Assembly: GCA_002351705.1 (NCBI GenBank)
Contig: DEHC01000006.1
Span: 4,811-68,810 of the forward strand
DNA from: Gammaproteobacteria bacterium UBA2810
GTDB lineage: Bacteria; Pseudomonadota; Gammaproteobacteria; Enterobacterales; Succinivibrionaceae
Direction of reading: 5' to 3'
Length of the DNA stretch: 64,000 bases
Below the pieces are notes generated by a model. That model saw nothing but the letters and a program-made list of their open reading frames with translations, ran no database searches and was not told where the DNA came from. Both the position numbers and the translations under genes were made by a program. Of this stretch, positions 57,382 through 64,000 are shown piece after piece; position 1 is the first letter of the stretch, and every line of letters starts with the position of its first letter.

Positions 57382-57596
57382 AGGTTTTTCATAAATCCTC
57401 CGGCGAAAACTGCCGGAGAGGTGAAAAGGAGAGGATTCAGACTTCATTCCGGGGACAGCAGCCGTTGAAAACCTGAACTGTGACATCTCAGGCTGCCAGA
57501 TTGTGATGGAGCAGCCCTGCGTCACGACCGCGTCGCTCCGGAGAATATATAATCCTGCCCGCAGCATTTCCTGCATCTTACCGGAGAAACAAGAAA

Positions 57597-59618
57597 TTGC
57601 ATACAGACACGTTCAGGCTGGCAAGTAATTTCAGTCCGGCCGGAGATCAGCCCGAGGCCATAAAAACGCTTGCCGAGAACTGCGAGAGCGGCGTGCCGAG
57701 ACAGGTTCTCCTTGGCGTAACCGGCTCCGGCAAGACCTTCACCATGGCCAATATCATCGCGAAACTGAACCGTCCGACGATGATCCTCGCCCATAACAAG
57801 ACGCTCGCCGCGCAGCTCTACAGCGACATGAAGGGATTTTTCCCTGAAAACGCCGTTGAGTATTTTGTCTCCTACTACGATTTCTACCAGCCTGAAGCCT
57901 ATGTCCCGACAACAGACACCTATATCGAGAAGGACGCCGCGGTAAATGACCATATCGAGCAGATGAGGCTCTCAGCGACGAAGGCCCTCTTCGAGAGGCG
58001 CGACGTGGTGGTTGTCTGCTCGGTATCTGCCATTTACGGACTCGGTGATCCTGAGACCGAGTTCAAGATGATGCTGCATCTGAGCGTCGGCGACCGTGTT
58101 ACCCAGCAGGCCATAATAAAAAAGCTCTCGGAGCTGCAGTACACCAGGAATGAAATCGACTTCGACAGGGCGACGTTCCGCGTAAGAGGTGACGTCATAG
58201 ACATTTTTCCCGCCGAGTCGGAGGATGAGGCGCTCCGCGTCGAGCTCTTCGACGACGAGATTGAGAGGATGCGTCTTTTCGATCCGATAACCGGCGACAT
58301 CAGGCAGGAGATAAAGCGGTATTCGGTATTTCCGAAGTCCCATTACGTAACTCCGCCCGATATCCTTGAGCACGCAGTGGATGAGATTGAGAAGGATCTT
58401 GACGAGAGATGCGAGGAGCTTCATAACGCGAACAAGCTCCTTGAAGAGCAGCGGCTCAGGCAGAGAACCGAGTACGATATCGAGATGATTGAGGAAGTTG
58501 GGTACTGCTCGGGAATAGAGAACTATTCAAGATACCTTTCGGGACGAGCTCCCGGAGAGGCCCCGCCGTGCCTCTTTGACTATCTTCCGGCAGACGGACT
58601 TCTCTTCATCGACGAGTCGCACGTCACGGTTCCCCAGATCGGCGCAATGTACCGTGGAGACCGCTCAAGGAAGGAAACGCTTGTCGAGTACGGCTTCAGG
58701 CTCCCGTCGGCCCTTGACAACAGGCCGCTGACATTTGACGAGTTCAGATCGCTCCAGCCGCAGACCGTCTATATTTCCGCAACACCCGCCGAGTATGAGC
58801 TTGAGGAGGCAGGAGAGTATGTTGTCGAGCAGGTGGTAAGGCCTACGGGGCTCCTGGATCCGCTCATTGAGGTCAGGCCGGTATCAATCCAGGTCGATGA
58901 TGTGATTTCAGAGATTGAAAAGCGCGTGAAAATCCATGAGAGGGTTCTCGTGACCACCCTTACCAAAAGGATGGCAGAGGAGCTCACTGACTTCATGGAC
59001 AAAAACGGCATAAGGGTACGCTATCTCCATTCCGACATAGATACCGTGGAGCGCGTGCAGATCATACATGATCTCAGGGCAGGCGCTTTTGACGTGCTGG
59101 TCGGAATAAACCTCCTGAGGGAGGGACTTGATATTCCTGAAGTTTCCCTGGTCGCGATTCTCGATGCCGACAAGGAAGGCTTCCTGAGATCCTCGAGATC
59201 CCTCATCCAGACTATAGGAAGATGCGCAAGAAACGCTCACGGACTTGCCATTCTCTACGCGGACAAGGTCACCGACTCAATGAAAACCGCCATAGACGAG
59301 ACAAGACGGAGGCGCGAGAAACAGGAGAAGTTCAACAAACAGCACGGAATTGTCCCGAAGACCATAATCAAGCAGATCGATGACGGAATAGCTGACCAGA
59401 GCCTGCCGGCGAGAACCGCGTCAGGCAGGAAGAAGACTAAGATAAAGGATGAGATATTCAACAGCAGGGTACTTGAGCAGACCCCAGCGGAGATAAGCAG
59501 GGAAATAGCGGCACTCGAGAAAAAGATGAGACAGCTGGCATCCGAGCTCAGATTCGAGGAGGCTGCGGCTGTAAGGGACACCATTTCCGCGCTTAACAGG
59601 AAGCTCCTTATGATGTAG
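57597..59618 (+). CDS. uvrB: UvrABC excinuclease subunit B
   Basis: This 673-residue helicase-like protein verifies DNA damage and loads UvrC in nucleotide excision repair. It has the Walker A 'GVTGSGKT', the beta-hairpin '[12 protein letters not shown]', motif II 'DESH', 'ISATPAEYE', '[14 protein letters not shown]', 'QTIGRCARN', and a C-terminal UVR domain that binds UvrC ('[22 protein letters not shown]'). The length equals E. coli UvrB. The start is TTG 57597 with GGAG 11 bases before; no ATG is available in frame. TATAAT at 57548-57553 is a possible -10. I found no clear LexA box in the upstream sequence. Confidence 0.97.
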   Translation: MHTDTFRLASNFSPAGDQPEAIKTLAENCESGVPRQVLLGVTGSGKTFTMANIIAKLNRPTMILAHNKTLAAQLYSDMKGFFPENAVEYFVSYYDFYQPEAYVPTTDTYIEKDAAVNDHIEQMRLSATKALFERRDVVVVCSVSAIYGLGDPETEFKMMLHLSVGDRVTQQAIIKKLSELQYTRNEIDFDRATFRVRGDVIDIFPAESEDEALRVELFDDEIERMRLFDPITGDIRQEIKRYSVFPKSHYVTPPDILEHAVDEIEKDLDERCEELHNANKLLEEQRLRQRTEYDIEMIEEVGYCSGIENYSRYLSGRAPGEAPPCLFDYLPADGLLFIDESHVTVPQIGAMYRGDRSRKETLVEYGFRLPSALDNRPLTFDEFRSLQPQTVYISATPAEYELEEAGEYVVEQVVRPTGLLDPLIEVRPVSIQVDDVISEIEKRVKIHERVLVTTLTKRMAEELTDFMDKNGIRVRYLHSDIDTVERVQIIHDLRAGAFDVLVGINLLREGLDIPEVSLVAILDADKEGFLRSSRSLIQTIGRCARNAHGLAILYADKVTDSMKTAIDETRRRREKQEKFNKQHGIVPKTIIKQIDDGIADQSLPARTASGRKKTKIKDEIFNSRVLEQTPAEISREIAALEKKMRQLASELRFEEAAAVRDTISALNRKLLMM

Positions 59619-59735
59619 GGCAGGGCCGGCTGATACCCGATCCTGCCTGGGTCAGGCGCTGCTTTCCCCAGTATGCATGGCAGCGTAGGTGATTTTCCAT
59701 CTGGCATGACGTTATCCGACGCTGAGAGACGTTTT

Positions 59736-59766
59736 TTGCCACAGGACTGAATTAAGTCATTATAAT
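59736..59766 (+). promoter_or_regulatory. Promoter candidate for nrdG
   Basis: TTGCCA (59736-59741) and TATAAT (59761-59766), with a spacer of 19 bp, longer than ideal. It starts a leader of about 110 bases with several hairpins. Confidence 0.45.
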
Positions 59767-59844
59767 TGCCACTCCGCAGTGACTCTGCGGTCTGGCGCAG
59801 GGTTCTGTCCTGCCGCGCCGGCCTGCCGCCGCGGCTCACGCATG

Positions 59845-59870
59845 AATATAATAGCGGCTTATATTTTTTT
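59845..59870 (+). terminator. AT-rich hairpin with U tract in the nrdG leader
   Basis: A perfect 7-bp A/T stem (59845-59851 with 59859-59865) followed by five U, ending 13 bases before the nrdG ATG. It could be an attenuator, or just AT-rich spacing. Upstream lies CCGCAG/CTGCGG (59774-59779, 59785-59790). Confidence 0.3.
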
Positions 59871-59883
59871 GAAGGTTTGTTGC

Positions 59884-60381
59884 ATGAATTACTACAAGTA
59901 CATTCCTATTGATGTCGTTAACGGACCAGGCACGAGATGCACGCTTTTTGTCTGCGGCTGTGAGCATCACTGCAAAGGGTGCTATAACCAGGCAACGTGG
60001 CCGTTTGATGCCGGTTTCCCTTTCGGCGAGGATCAGGAGGACAGGATTATCAGTGATTTGAATGATACCCGCATCCACAGAAGGGGGCTCTCGCTTTCTG
60101 GCGGAGAGCCGCTTCATCCGAGGAATGTGCCCGCGCTCCTGCATCTTGTGAGAAGGATCCGCACGGAGTGCAGCCCGGTCAAGGACATCTGGCTCTGGTC
60201 AGGATTTGTTCTTGATGAGCTGAACGCCGAGCAGCGCCAGCTTATAGATCTGGTTGATGTCATGATTGACGGGAAATTCGTCCTGGAGCTCAAGGATCCG
60301 AAACTCGACTGGAGAGGAAGCAGCAACCAGGTAATTCATGAATTCGACCGCAGCAATGCCTGGTGGAAAAAGCAGGGCTGA
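59884..60381 (+). CDS. nrdG: Anaerobic ribonucleoside-triphosphate reductase activating protein
   Basis: This 165-residue radical SAM protein installs the glycyl radical on NrdD so that dNTPs can be made without oxygen. The cluster motif is 'CEHHCKGCYNQ', and 'VNGPGTRCTLFVCGC', 'SLSGGEPLHP' and 'WRGSSNQV' match E. coli NrdG. ATG 59884 is chosen by homology, with AAGG upstream; an in-frame ATG at 59842 would add 14 hydrophobic residues. nrdD, usually adjacent, is not here. Confidence 0.95.
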   Translation: MNYYKYIPIDVVNGPGTRCTLFVCGCEHHCKGCYNQATWPFDAGFPFGEDQEDRIISDLNDTRIHRRGLSLSGGEPLHPRNVPALLHLVRRIRTECSPVKDIWLWSGFVLDELNAEQRQLIDLVDVMIDGKFVLELKDPKLDWRGSSNQVIHEFDRSNAWWKKQG

Positions 60382-60407
60382 AGCACGTCCTAAGTCTCCG
60401 TCTTCAG

Positions 60408-60442
60408 GACAGCCGGTACATGAGACATCAGTGCCGGCTGTC
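60408..60442. other. Inverted repeat between the convergent nrdG and gph genes
   Basis: A perfect 9-bp stem (60408-60416 with 60434-60442, 17-base loop) without a U tract; a possible bidirectional end-of-transcript structure. Confidence 0.4.
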
Positions 60443-60446
60443 TGCG

Positions 60447-61109
60447 TTACTGCCAGATGAGGGACAGAAGATCGAGAGGCGTCTCCGCCTCGTAAATTCT
60501 CCCGCCTTTGACGACGCTGCCAGTGCCGTACCCGCCATATCCCCACAGAGCCAGCACACCTGCCGCTCCGGCACTTACGGCGCTCTTCACGTCAGAAAGC
60601 GAATCTCCGACCATAAGCGTGGCGCCAGGCGCCGAGCCGGTGAGCTCAATGGCCCTGAGCACAGGCTCGGGATCCGGCTTGTGCCTCACGACGCTGTCTC
60701 CTGCGATGATCACTGCCGGCCCGGAGAGCTCCGGGAATGACGCGACGAGCTCTTCTGTCAGGAACATCGGCTTGTTGGTTACTATTCCCCAGAGCAGCTG
60801 GCTTTCCCTTATTGCAGAAAGGACCTCCCGGATCCCCGGATAAAGGCGGGTCGCGGCATGGATGTTCTGCCTGTAATACCGAAGAAAGCCGGTCTTGAGC
60901 TCTTCCACGTCATATCTCCCGATGTCATCGCCGAGCGAGGCCTTGAGCATCGCAGTCATGCCGAGAGGGGCTGTCCTGTATGCCTCTTCTTCTGACAGGG
61001 TTCGACGCCCGAGGCCGGACAGGACATGATCGGCGGCCCTTTTGAGATCAGGCGCCGTGTCGGCGACGGTTCCGTCGAGGTCAAAAAGTACAGTGCTGTA
61101 TTTATTCAT
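60447..61109 (-). CDS. gph: HAD-family phosphatase, phosphoglycolate phosphatase type
   Basis: This 220-residue HAD hydrolase has motif I 'FDLDGTVADT' (nucleophile Asp), motif II 'VTNKP', motif III Lys in 'RHKPDPEP' and motif IV 'GDSLSDVKSA'. The C1 cap is helical. It fits Gph, which clears 2-phosphoglycolate from DNA repair, or the related MurNAc-6-phosphate phosphatase MupP; sequence alone does not separate them. It is monocistronic, converging with nrdG. Confidence 0.8.
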   Translation of the reverse strand: MNKYSTVLFDLDGTVADTAPDLKRAADHVLSGLGRRTLSEEEAYRTAPLGMTAMLKASLGDDIGRYDVEELKTGFLRYYRQNIHAATRLYPGIREVLSAIRESQLLWGIVTNKPMFLTEELVASFPELSGPAVIIAGDSVVRHKPDPEPVLRAIELTGSAPGATLMVGDSLSDVKSAVSAGAAGVLALWGYGGYGTGSVVKGGRIYEAETPLDLLSLIWQ

Positions 61110-61326
61110 TCTCAGAGACTCAGGGTTTATGTGAGGTTGTATTTTATCAGGGGCGGTTGTATTGTAGAATCATCGCGCCCGGACATTCATGAAAACGCGG
61201 TTCCCGGATCTGCTTTCTTACTGAAAGCCCCCAGGACGCGTGCGTTTTGTGCTTTGCGTCAGGAGCTGCAGTCTTTGCGGGATTCCGCGGCTCCTCATCA
61301 GATTGCGATCTGTGATGGTGAATTGT

Positions 61327-62115
61327 ATGTTGAATCGAAACATGGGAATTTTCACTGGCATTATGGCTTCTTTCTGCCTGCTTCTCTCAGGCAGCACCCC
61401 AGGAGAGGGATTCTCCGATTCAGGAAGCGTTATCGGGAACAAATCATCCGACATGACCGCCGACAGTGAAATTGACGGAGACGGCTACAGGATAAGCCTT
61501 CTGAAGAACAAATACGTGCCTACCCATCCATCCAGGGACGAGTATAAGAAGAATCACGGGGCGCTGCTGTCTGTCCTCAAGAAAAAGTGCGATGAGAAAT
61601 TTCCTGACGAGATGTCCATGGAGTTCATCGACTGCTACAGCGCCACGAATTATGAAATAGACAAGCGTACGGCAGACCTGCTCGCAGAACATGCGGGAGA
61701 GCAGCCGATGGAAAAATTCAGGACGACGCTCGCCGGCTCCAGAGGAGTTCTTGACTACTGCAGTAGCGCAGTCCAGAAGGATGAATGCTCCTATATGCAC
61801 CACCTTATGCTCCTGAGCGAAATGGAAGTCAGGTACCATGAGGCCGAGTCTACTGACAGCATCCGGCTCACCTGCGGCGGGACAGAAGGTAAAACATTCA
61901 GGGTAAAATATTTTGCGAGCGTGATCAGGAGCGCTGTCCTGAGCGAGAGCGGCCAGGACACAGGCACCCTGCTGTTCCTGTTTCCTGATCATGTGACAGG
62001 GATTATGACCGACAGAATGGGCAGCTCGATGCTGCAGAAGGGCAATTCATTTGACATCACCCTGAAGGACAGTGGGGAGTTTCACTGTACGATGGAAAAG
62101 GTCAGCCGCAGCTGA
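61327..62115 (+). CDS. Exported protein with LprI-like and MliC-like regions, putative lysozyme inhibitor
   Basis: This 262-residue protein has a signal peptide ('MGIFTGIMASFCLLLSG'). Region 1 (about 70-165) has paired Cys in a helical context ('KKKCDEKF', 'FIDCYSATNYEID', 'LDYCSSAV', 'KDECSYM'), reminiscent of LprI/DUF1311. Region 2 (about 175-260) reads 'IRLTCGGTEGKTFRVKYFAS...KGNSFDITLKDSGEFHCTM', like the MliC fold of C-type lysozyme inhibitors with its two Cys. A secreted lysozyme inhibitor would suit a host-associated bacterium. ATG 61327 has GGTGA before it. The similarity is by eye and weak. Confidence 0.45.
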   Translation: MLNRNMGIFTGIMASFCLLLSGSTPGEGFSDSGSVIGNKSSDMTADSEIDGDGYRISLLKNKYVPTHPSRDEYKKNHGALLSVLKKKCDEKFPDEMSMEFIDCYSATNYEIDKRTADLLAEHAGEQPMEKFRTTLAGSRGVLDYCSSAVQKDECSYMHHLMLLSEMEVRYHEAESTDSIRLTCGGTEGKTFRVKYFASVIRSAVLSESGQDTGTLLFLFPDHVTGIMTDRMGSSMLQKGNSFDITLKDSGEFHCTMEKVSRS

Positions 62116-62170
62116 TCCGCGGCTGCCGGGAATGAGTCATGCCTGGGCTTTATTCAGGCACCGGTCCTGC

Positions 62171-62728
62171 TCAGGCGTTTCTGGCGGCAAGATGCCTCTT
62201 TATGAAGAATGCCGCAATCTGCCAGATGACTGATACGGCAAGGGCAATCACATAGCCCCAGAAGCTTGCGATGATCCACCATGGCATGCTCTGTCCGAGG
62301 AGTGTCCACTCCATTGAGCCGCCGCATTCACCGGTGGGCCTGAAAATAAAGGGAATGTACTCGTCGAGAGGGATCCAGAAATGCGCCTGGATGGAGTTGT
62401 TGCAGGTGCTGAAGATATTCTGCGCGTCGGCAAGATGCTCGATGGAAATGGTCAGCCCTTTATACGCTGAATATCCCCAGAGCAGAAGGGCAGGGTACTT
62501 GAGGATTTTCGGCATGATGATGCCGATGATTCCTGCAATGAGAATTCCCATATAGGCCATTCGCTCGTACACGCACTTCTCGCAGGGATCAAGCTTCTCA
62601 ACATACTGGAAATACATGCCGCAGCATTCGAAGGCAAACGAAATCAGAATCACGCACAGCCAGTAAAACCTGGTATTGAGAAGGTTGCCAAGGAAATTCT
62701 TAATAAAATTCACCATAAAGTCTCCCAT
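62171..62728 (-). CDS. dsbB: Disulfide bond formation protein DsbB
   Basis: This 185-residue inner-membrane protein has four TMs and reoxidises DsbA using quinone. The first redox pair is 'PCEKCVYER'. The second pair is in 'FSTCNNSIQAHFWIP' and 'GECGGSMEW', with 'IPLDEYIPFIF' matching E. coli DsbB. ATG 62728 is chosen, with GGGAG before it; ATG 62716 is an alternative. Since the organism looks anaerobic, menaquinone is the likely acceptor. No dsbA is nearby. Confidence 0.93.
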   Translation of the reverse strand: MGDFMVNFIKNFLGNLLNTRFYWLCVILISFAFECCGMYFQYVEKLDPCEKCVYERMAYMGILIAGIIGIIMPKILKYPALLLWGYSAYKGLTISIEHLADAQNIFSTCNNSIQAHFWIPLDEYIPFIFRPTGECGGSMEWTLLGQSMPWWIIASFWGYVIALAVSVIWQIAAFFIKRHLAARNA

Positions 62729-62996
62729 AGGATCTCCCTGCAAAAAACAGCAGGCACTGCGTTCCGGCTATTTTACAGCAAAGCCGGCCGCAGCTTCTCC
62801 GCGCCGGCGGATCAGTCTGCATCCACGCTCATAATATCAGCGCCGCGCGGGGAGCGTAATATATGAGCAAATTAAAAAGTCACTATTGATTTACTATGAA
62901 TGGCCCGGCAGATTCCGGTTTCACTGATGCCTCTGTTAAAATGACAGAATCTTAGACAGACAGGAAAGGGCAGCAGTCAAGGGGCAGGGATACAGC

Positions 62997-63923
62997 ATGA
63001 GGAGCATGTTAAAGCGTCTTGCCATACTTCTGCCGGTGGCGGCAGTCCATGCGTTCCTCCTTTTTTATATGTTCAGTGCCGGCATGGAGGCCGTTTCCGC
63101 AGCCGGAGAGCAGAAGACTGGCGCTGTCCTGCCGGGCGCTCAGGCGGTTCTCACGATATCAGGAGTAACCGGCGGACATGCCATCAAACGCACTGAGACC
63201 CCGACAGGAGACCTGCAGAAAATCACCTGGCCGGCACCGGATGAGAAGGATCCGGATGAGGTGATGTCCCAAAAAGCCATCAGCAGCGCCCCTGACGCAG
63301 AGTCAGGCAGTGCGGGCAGGACTGCAGAAATTTCCGCCCATGGCATTCCGCAGGAGAGGCATGCGGCTCCGGAGAGGAAGAGTGCGGGCCATGCCGCATC
63401 AGGGCATAAGCCTGGCAGATCCACGGAAAGGCACAGAGGAGATACAGCCGGCGCAAAGGTCTCCGCTAAGATGCGGCATGCACAGAGCAGCGGGAGAAGT
63501 TCACTTAAGGCTGATGCCGGCACATCGCATTACGAAGGAAAATCCCCTGAAGGAAAATCAGGCGGAGTCAGTCAGGCCTTTGCCTCACCCGGATCCGCAC
63601 CTCACGTGGCGGACACCAGGGGCTCTTCAGGAGCAGGGCAGCGGGCCGGAGAGTCCTACAGGATGTACGGTGTATCAAGCAGCGGCGTCATCGTGAGCTG
63701 CAGAACTGTGCTCAGATACCCGGAAAAGTCCAGGAGACGCGGGAGCGAGGGGAGGGTGAAAGCCAGGGTTGAGGCAGCCACGGACGGGCGTGTTATAAGC
63801 GCGGAAGCCGCCGGTTCCTCAGGAGACTGGTATCTCGACAGCGCTCTTACAGATTTTATAAAGAAATGCAGGTTCAAATCAGGCGGTGTCTATGAGGTGG
63901 AGGCAGTATTCCGGCTGAAATGA
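62997..63923 (+). CDS. TonB-like energy transducer with a basic linker
   Basis: This 308-residue protein has an N-terminal TM anchor (about 7-29, 'LAILLPVAAVHAFLLFYMF'), a long low-complexity periplasmic stretch (about 75-225), and a C-terminal TonB domain ('YPEKSRRRGSEGRVKARVEAATDGRVISAE', '...YLDSALTDFIKKCRFKSG'). TonB carries the energy of the proton gradient to outer-membrane receptors. The linker is rich in Ser, Gly, His, Arg and Lys instead of the usual Pro-Glu/Pro-Lys. No exbB or exbD is visible before the window ends. GGGCAGGGA precedes ATG 62997. Confidence 0.75.
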   Translation: MRSMLKRLAILLPVAAVHAFLLFYMFSAGMEAVSAAGEQKTGAVLPGAQAVLTISGVTGGHAIKRTETPTGDLQKITWPAPDEKDPDEVMSQKAISSAPDAESGSAGRTAEISAHGIPQERHAAPERKSAGHAASGHKPGRSTERHRGDTAGAKVSAKMRHAQSSGRSSLKADAGTSHYEGKSPEGKSGGVSQAFASPGSAPHVADTRGSSGAGQRAGESYRMYGVSSSGVIVSCRTVLRYPEKSRRRGSEGRVKARVEAATDGRVISAEAAGSSGDWYLDSALTDFIKKCRFKSGGVYEVEAVFRLK

Positions 63924-64000
63924 TCTGTATCAGCCGCATAAGTTGTAACCTGCTGATTTGTAGGATAGTATATTGCCCCGGGCCGGGCCGCTGACTCAGA

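Overview
The window is a gene-dense stretch of a gammaproteobacterial chromosome (about 49 protein genes, two tRNA genes, short intergenic gaps). Proteins such as PurL, AlaA, YdiJ, UvrB, IspG and NrdG read as close relatives of the E. coli proteins, and the order rlmN-pilW-rodZ-ispG-hisS-yfgM-bamB-der is a gammaproteobacterial hallmark. The radical-SAM activase NrdG points to anaerobic growth. My best guess, an inference only, is a gut anaerobe of the Aeromonadales/Succinivibrionaceae type. I see no prophage, IS element, CRISPR array or integration scar.

Layout. 1-313: start of bamD (minus strand, truncated by the window edge). 459-7400: complete trp operon on the minus strand, in the order promoter, trpL leader peptide with three consecutive Trp codons, attenuator, trpE, trpG, trpD, trpCF, trpB, trpA, terminator. 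7544-13378: a GT-C type membrane glycosyltransferase, nfo, then fmdB-aspS and yebC. 13526-19513: two related chemoreceptors on the minus strand flanking a type I dihydroorotase. 19944-25194: hinT, an LpoB-like lipoprotein, a DUF6279-like lipoprotein and ydiJ. 25467-27488: DEAD-box RNA helicase with a structured leader. 27564-30775: alaA, yfbR and an RsmB-like RNA methyltransferase on the minus strand. 30933-43103: pepB, ndk, then the rlmN-to-der cluster. 43174-43308: a small, very basic ORF on the minus strand. 43536-54858: purL with a long structured leader, an unknown membrane protein, gyrA, serC-aroA. 55023-56999: degenerate GGDEF-EAL protein. 57159-57334: two identical tRNA-Asn genes. 57597-63923: uvrB, nrdG, gph, a putative lysozyme inhibitor, dsbB and a TonB-like protein.

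Functional themes are tryptophan, purine, pyrimidine and aromatic biosynthesis, translation (aspS, hisS, rlmN, RNA methyltransferase, der, tRNA-Asn), envelope biogenesis (bamD, bamB, lpoB-like, rodZ, pilW, yfgM, dsbB) and signalling (two MCPs, a degenerate c-di-GMP protein).

The observations I rate most worth checking are: (1) the purL 5' leader, where two perfect 9-bp helices are arranged as a pseudoknot, unlike any riboswitch class I recognise; (2) an approximately 115-residue extra domain between the two G domains of Der; (3) an approximately 50-residue acidic insertion inside the GyrA C-terminal domain and an approximately 92-residue acidic tail on BamB; (4) a 44-residue protein with 18 basic residues between der and purL; (5) structured leaders of deaD, ndk and fmdB that could mask their ribosome binding sites.
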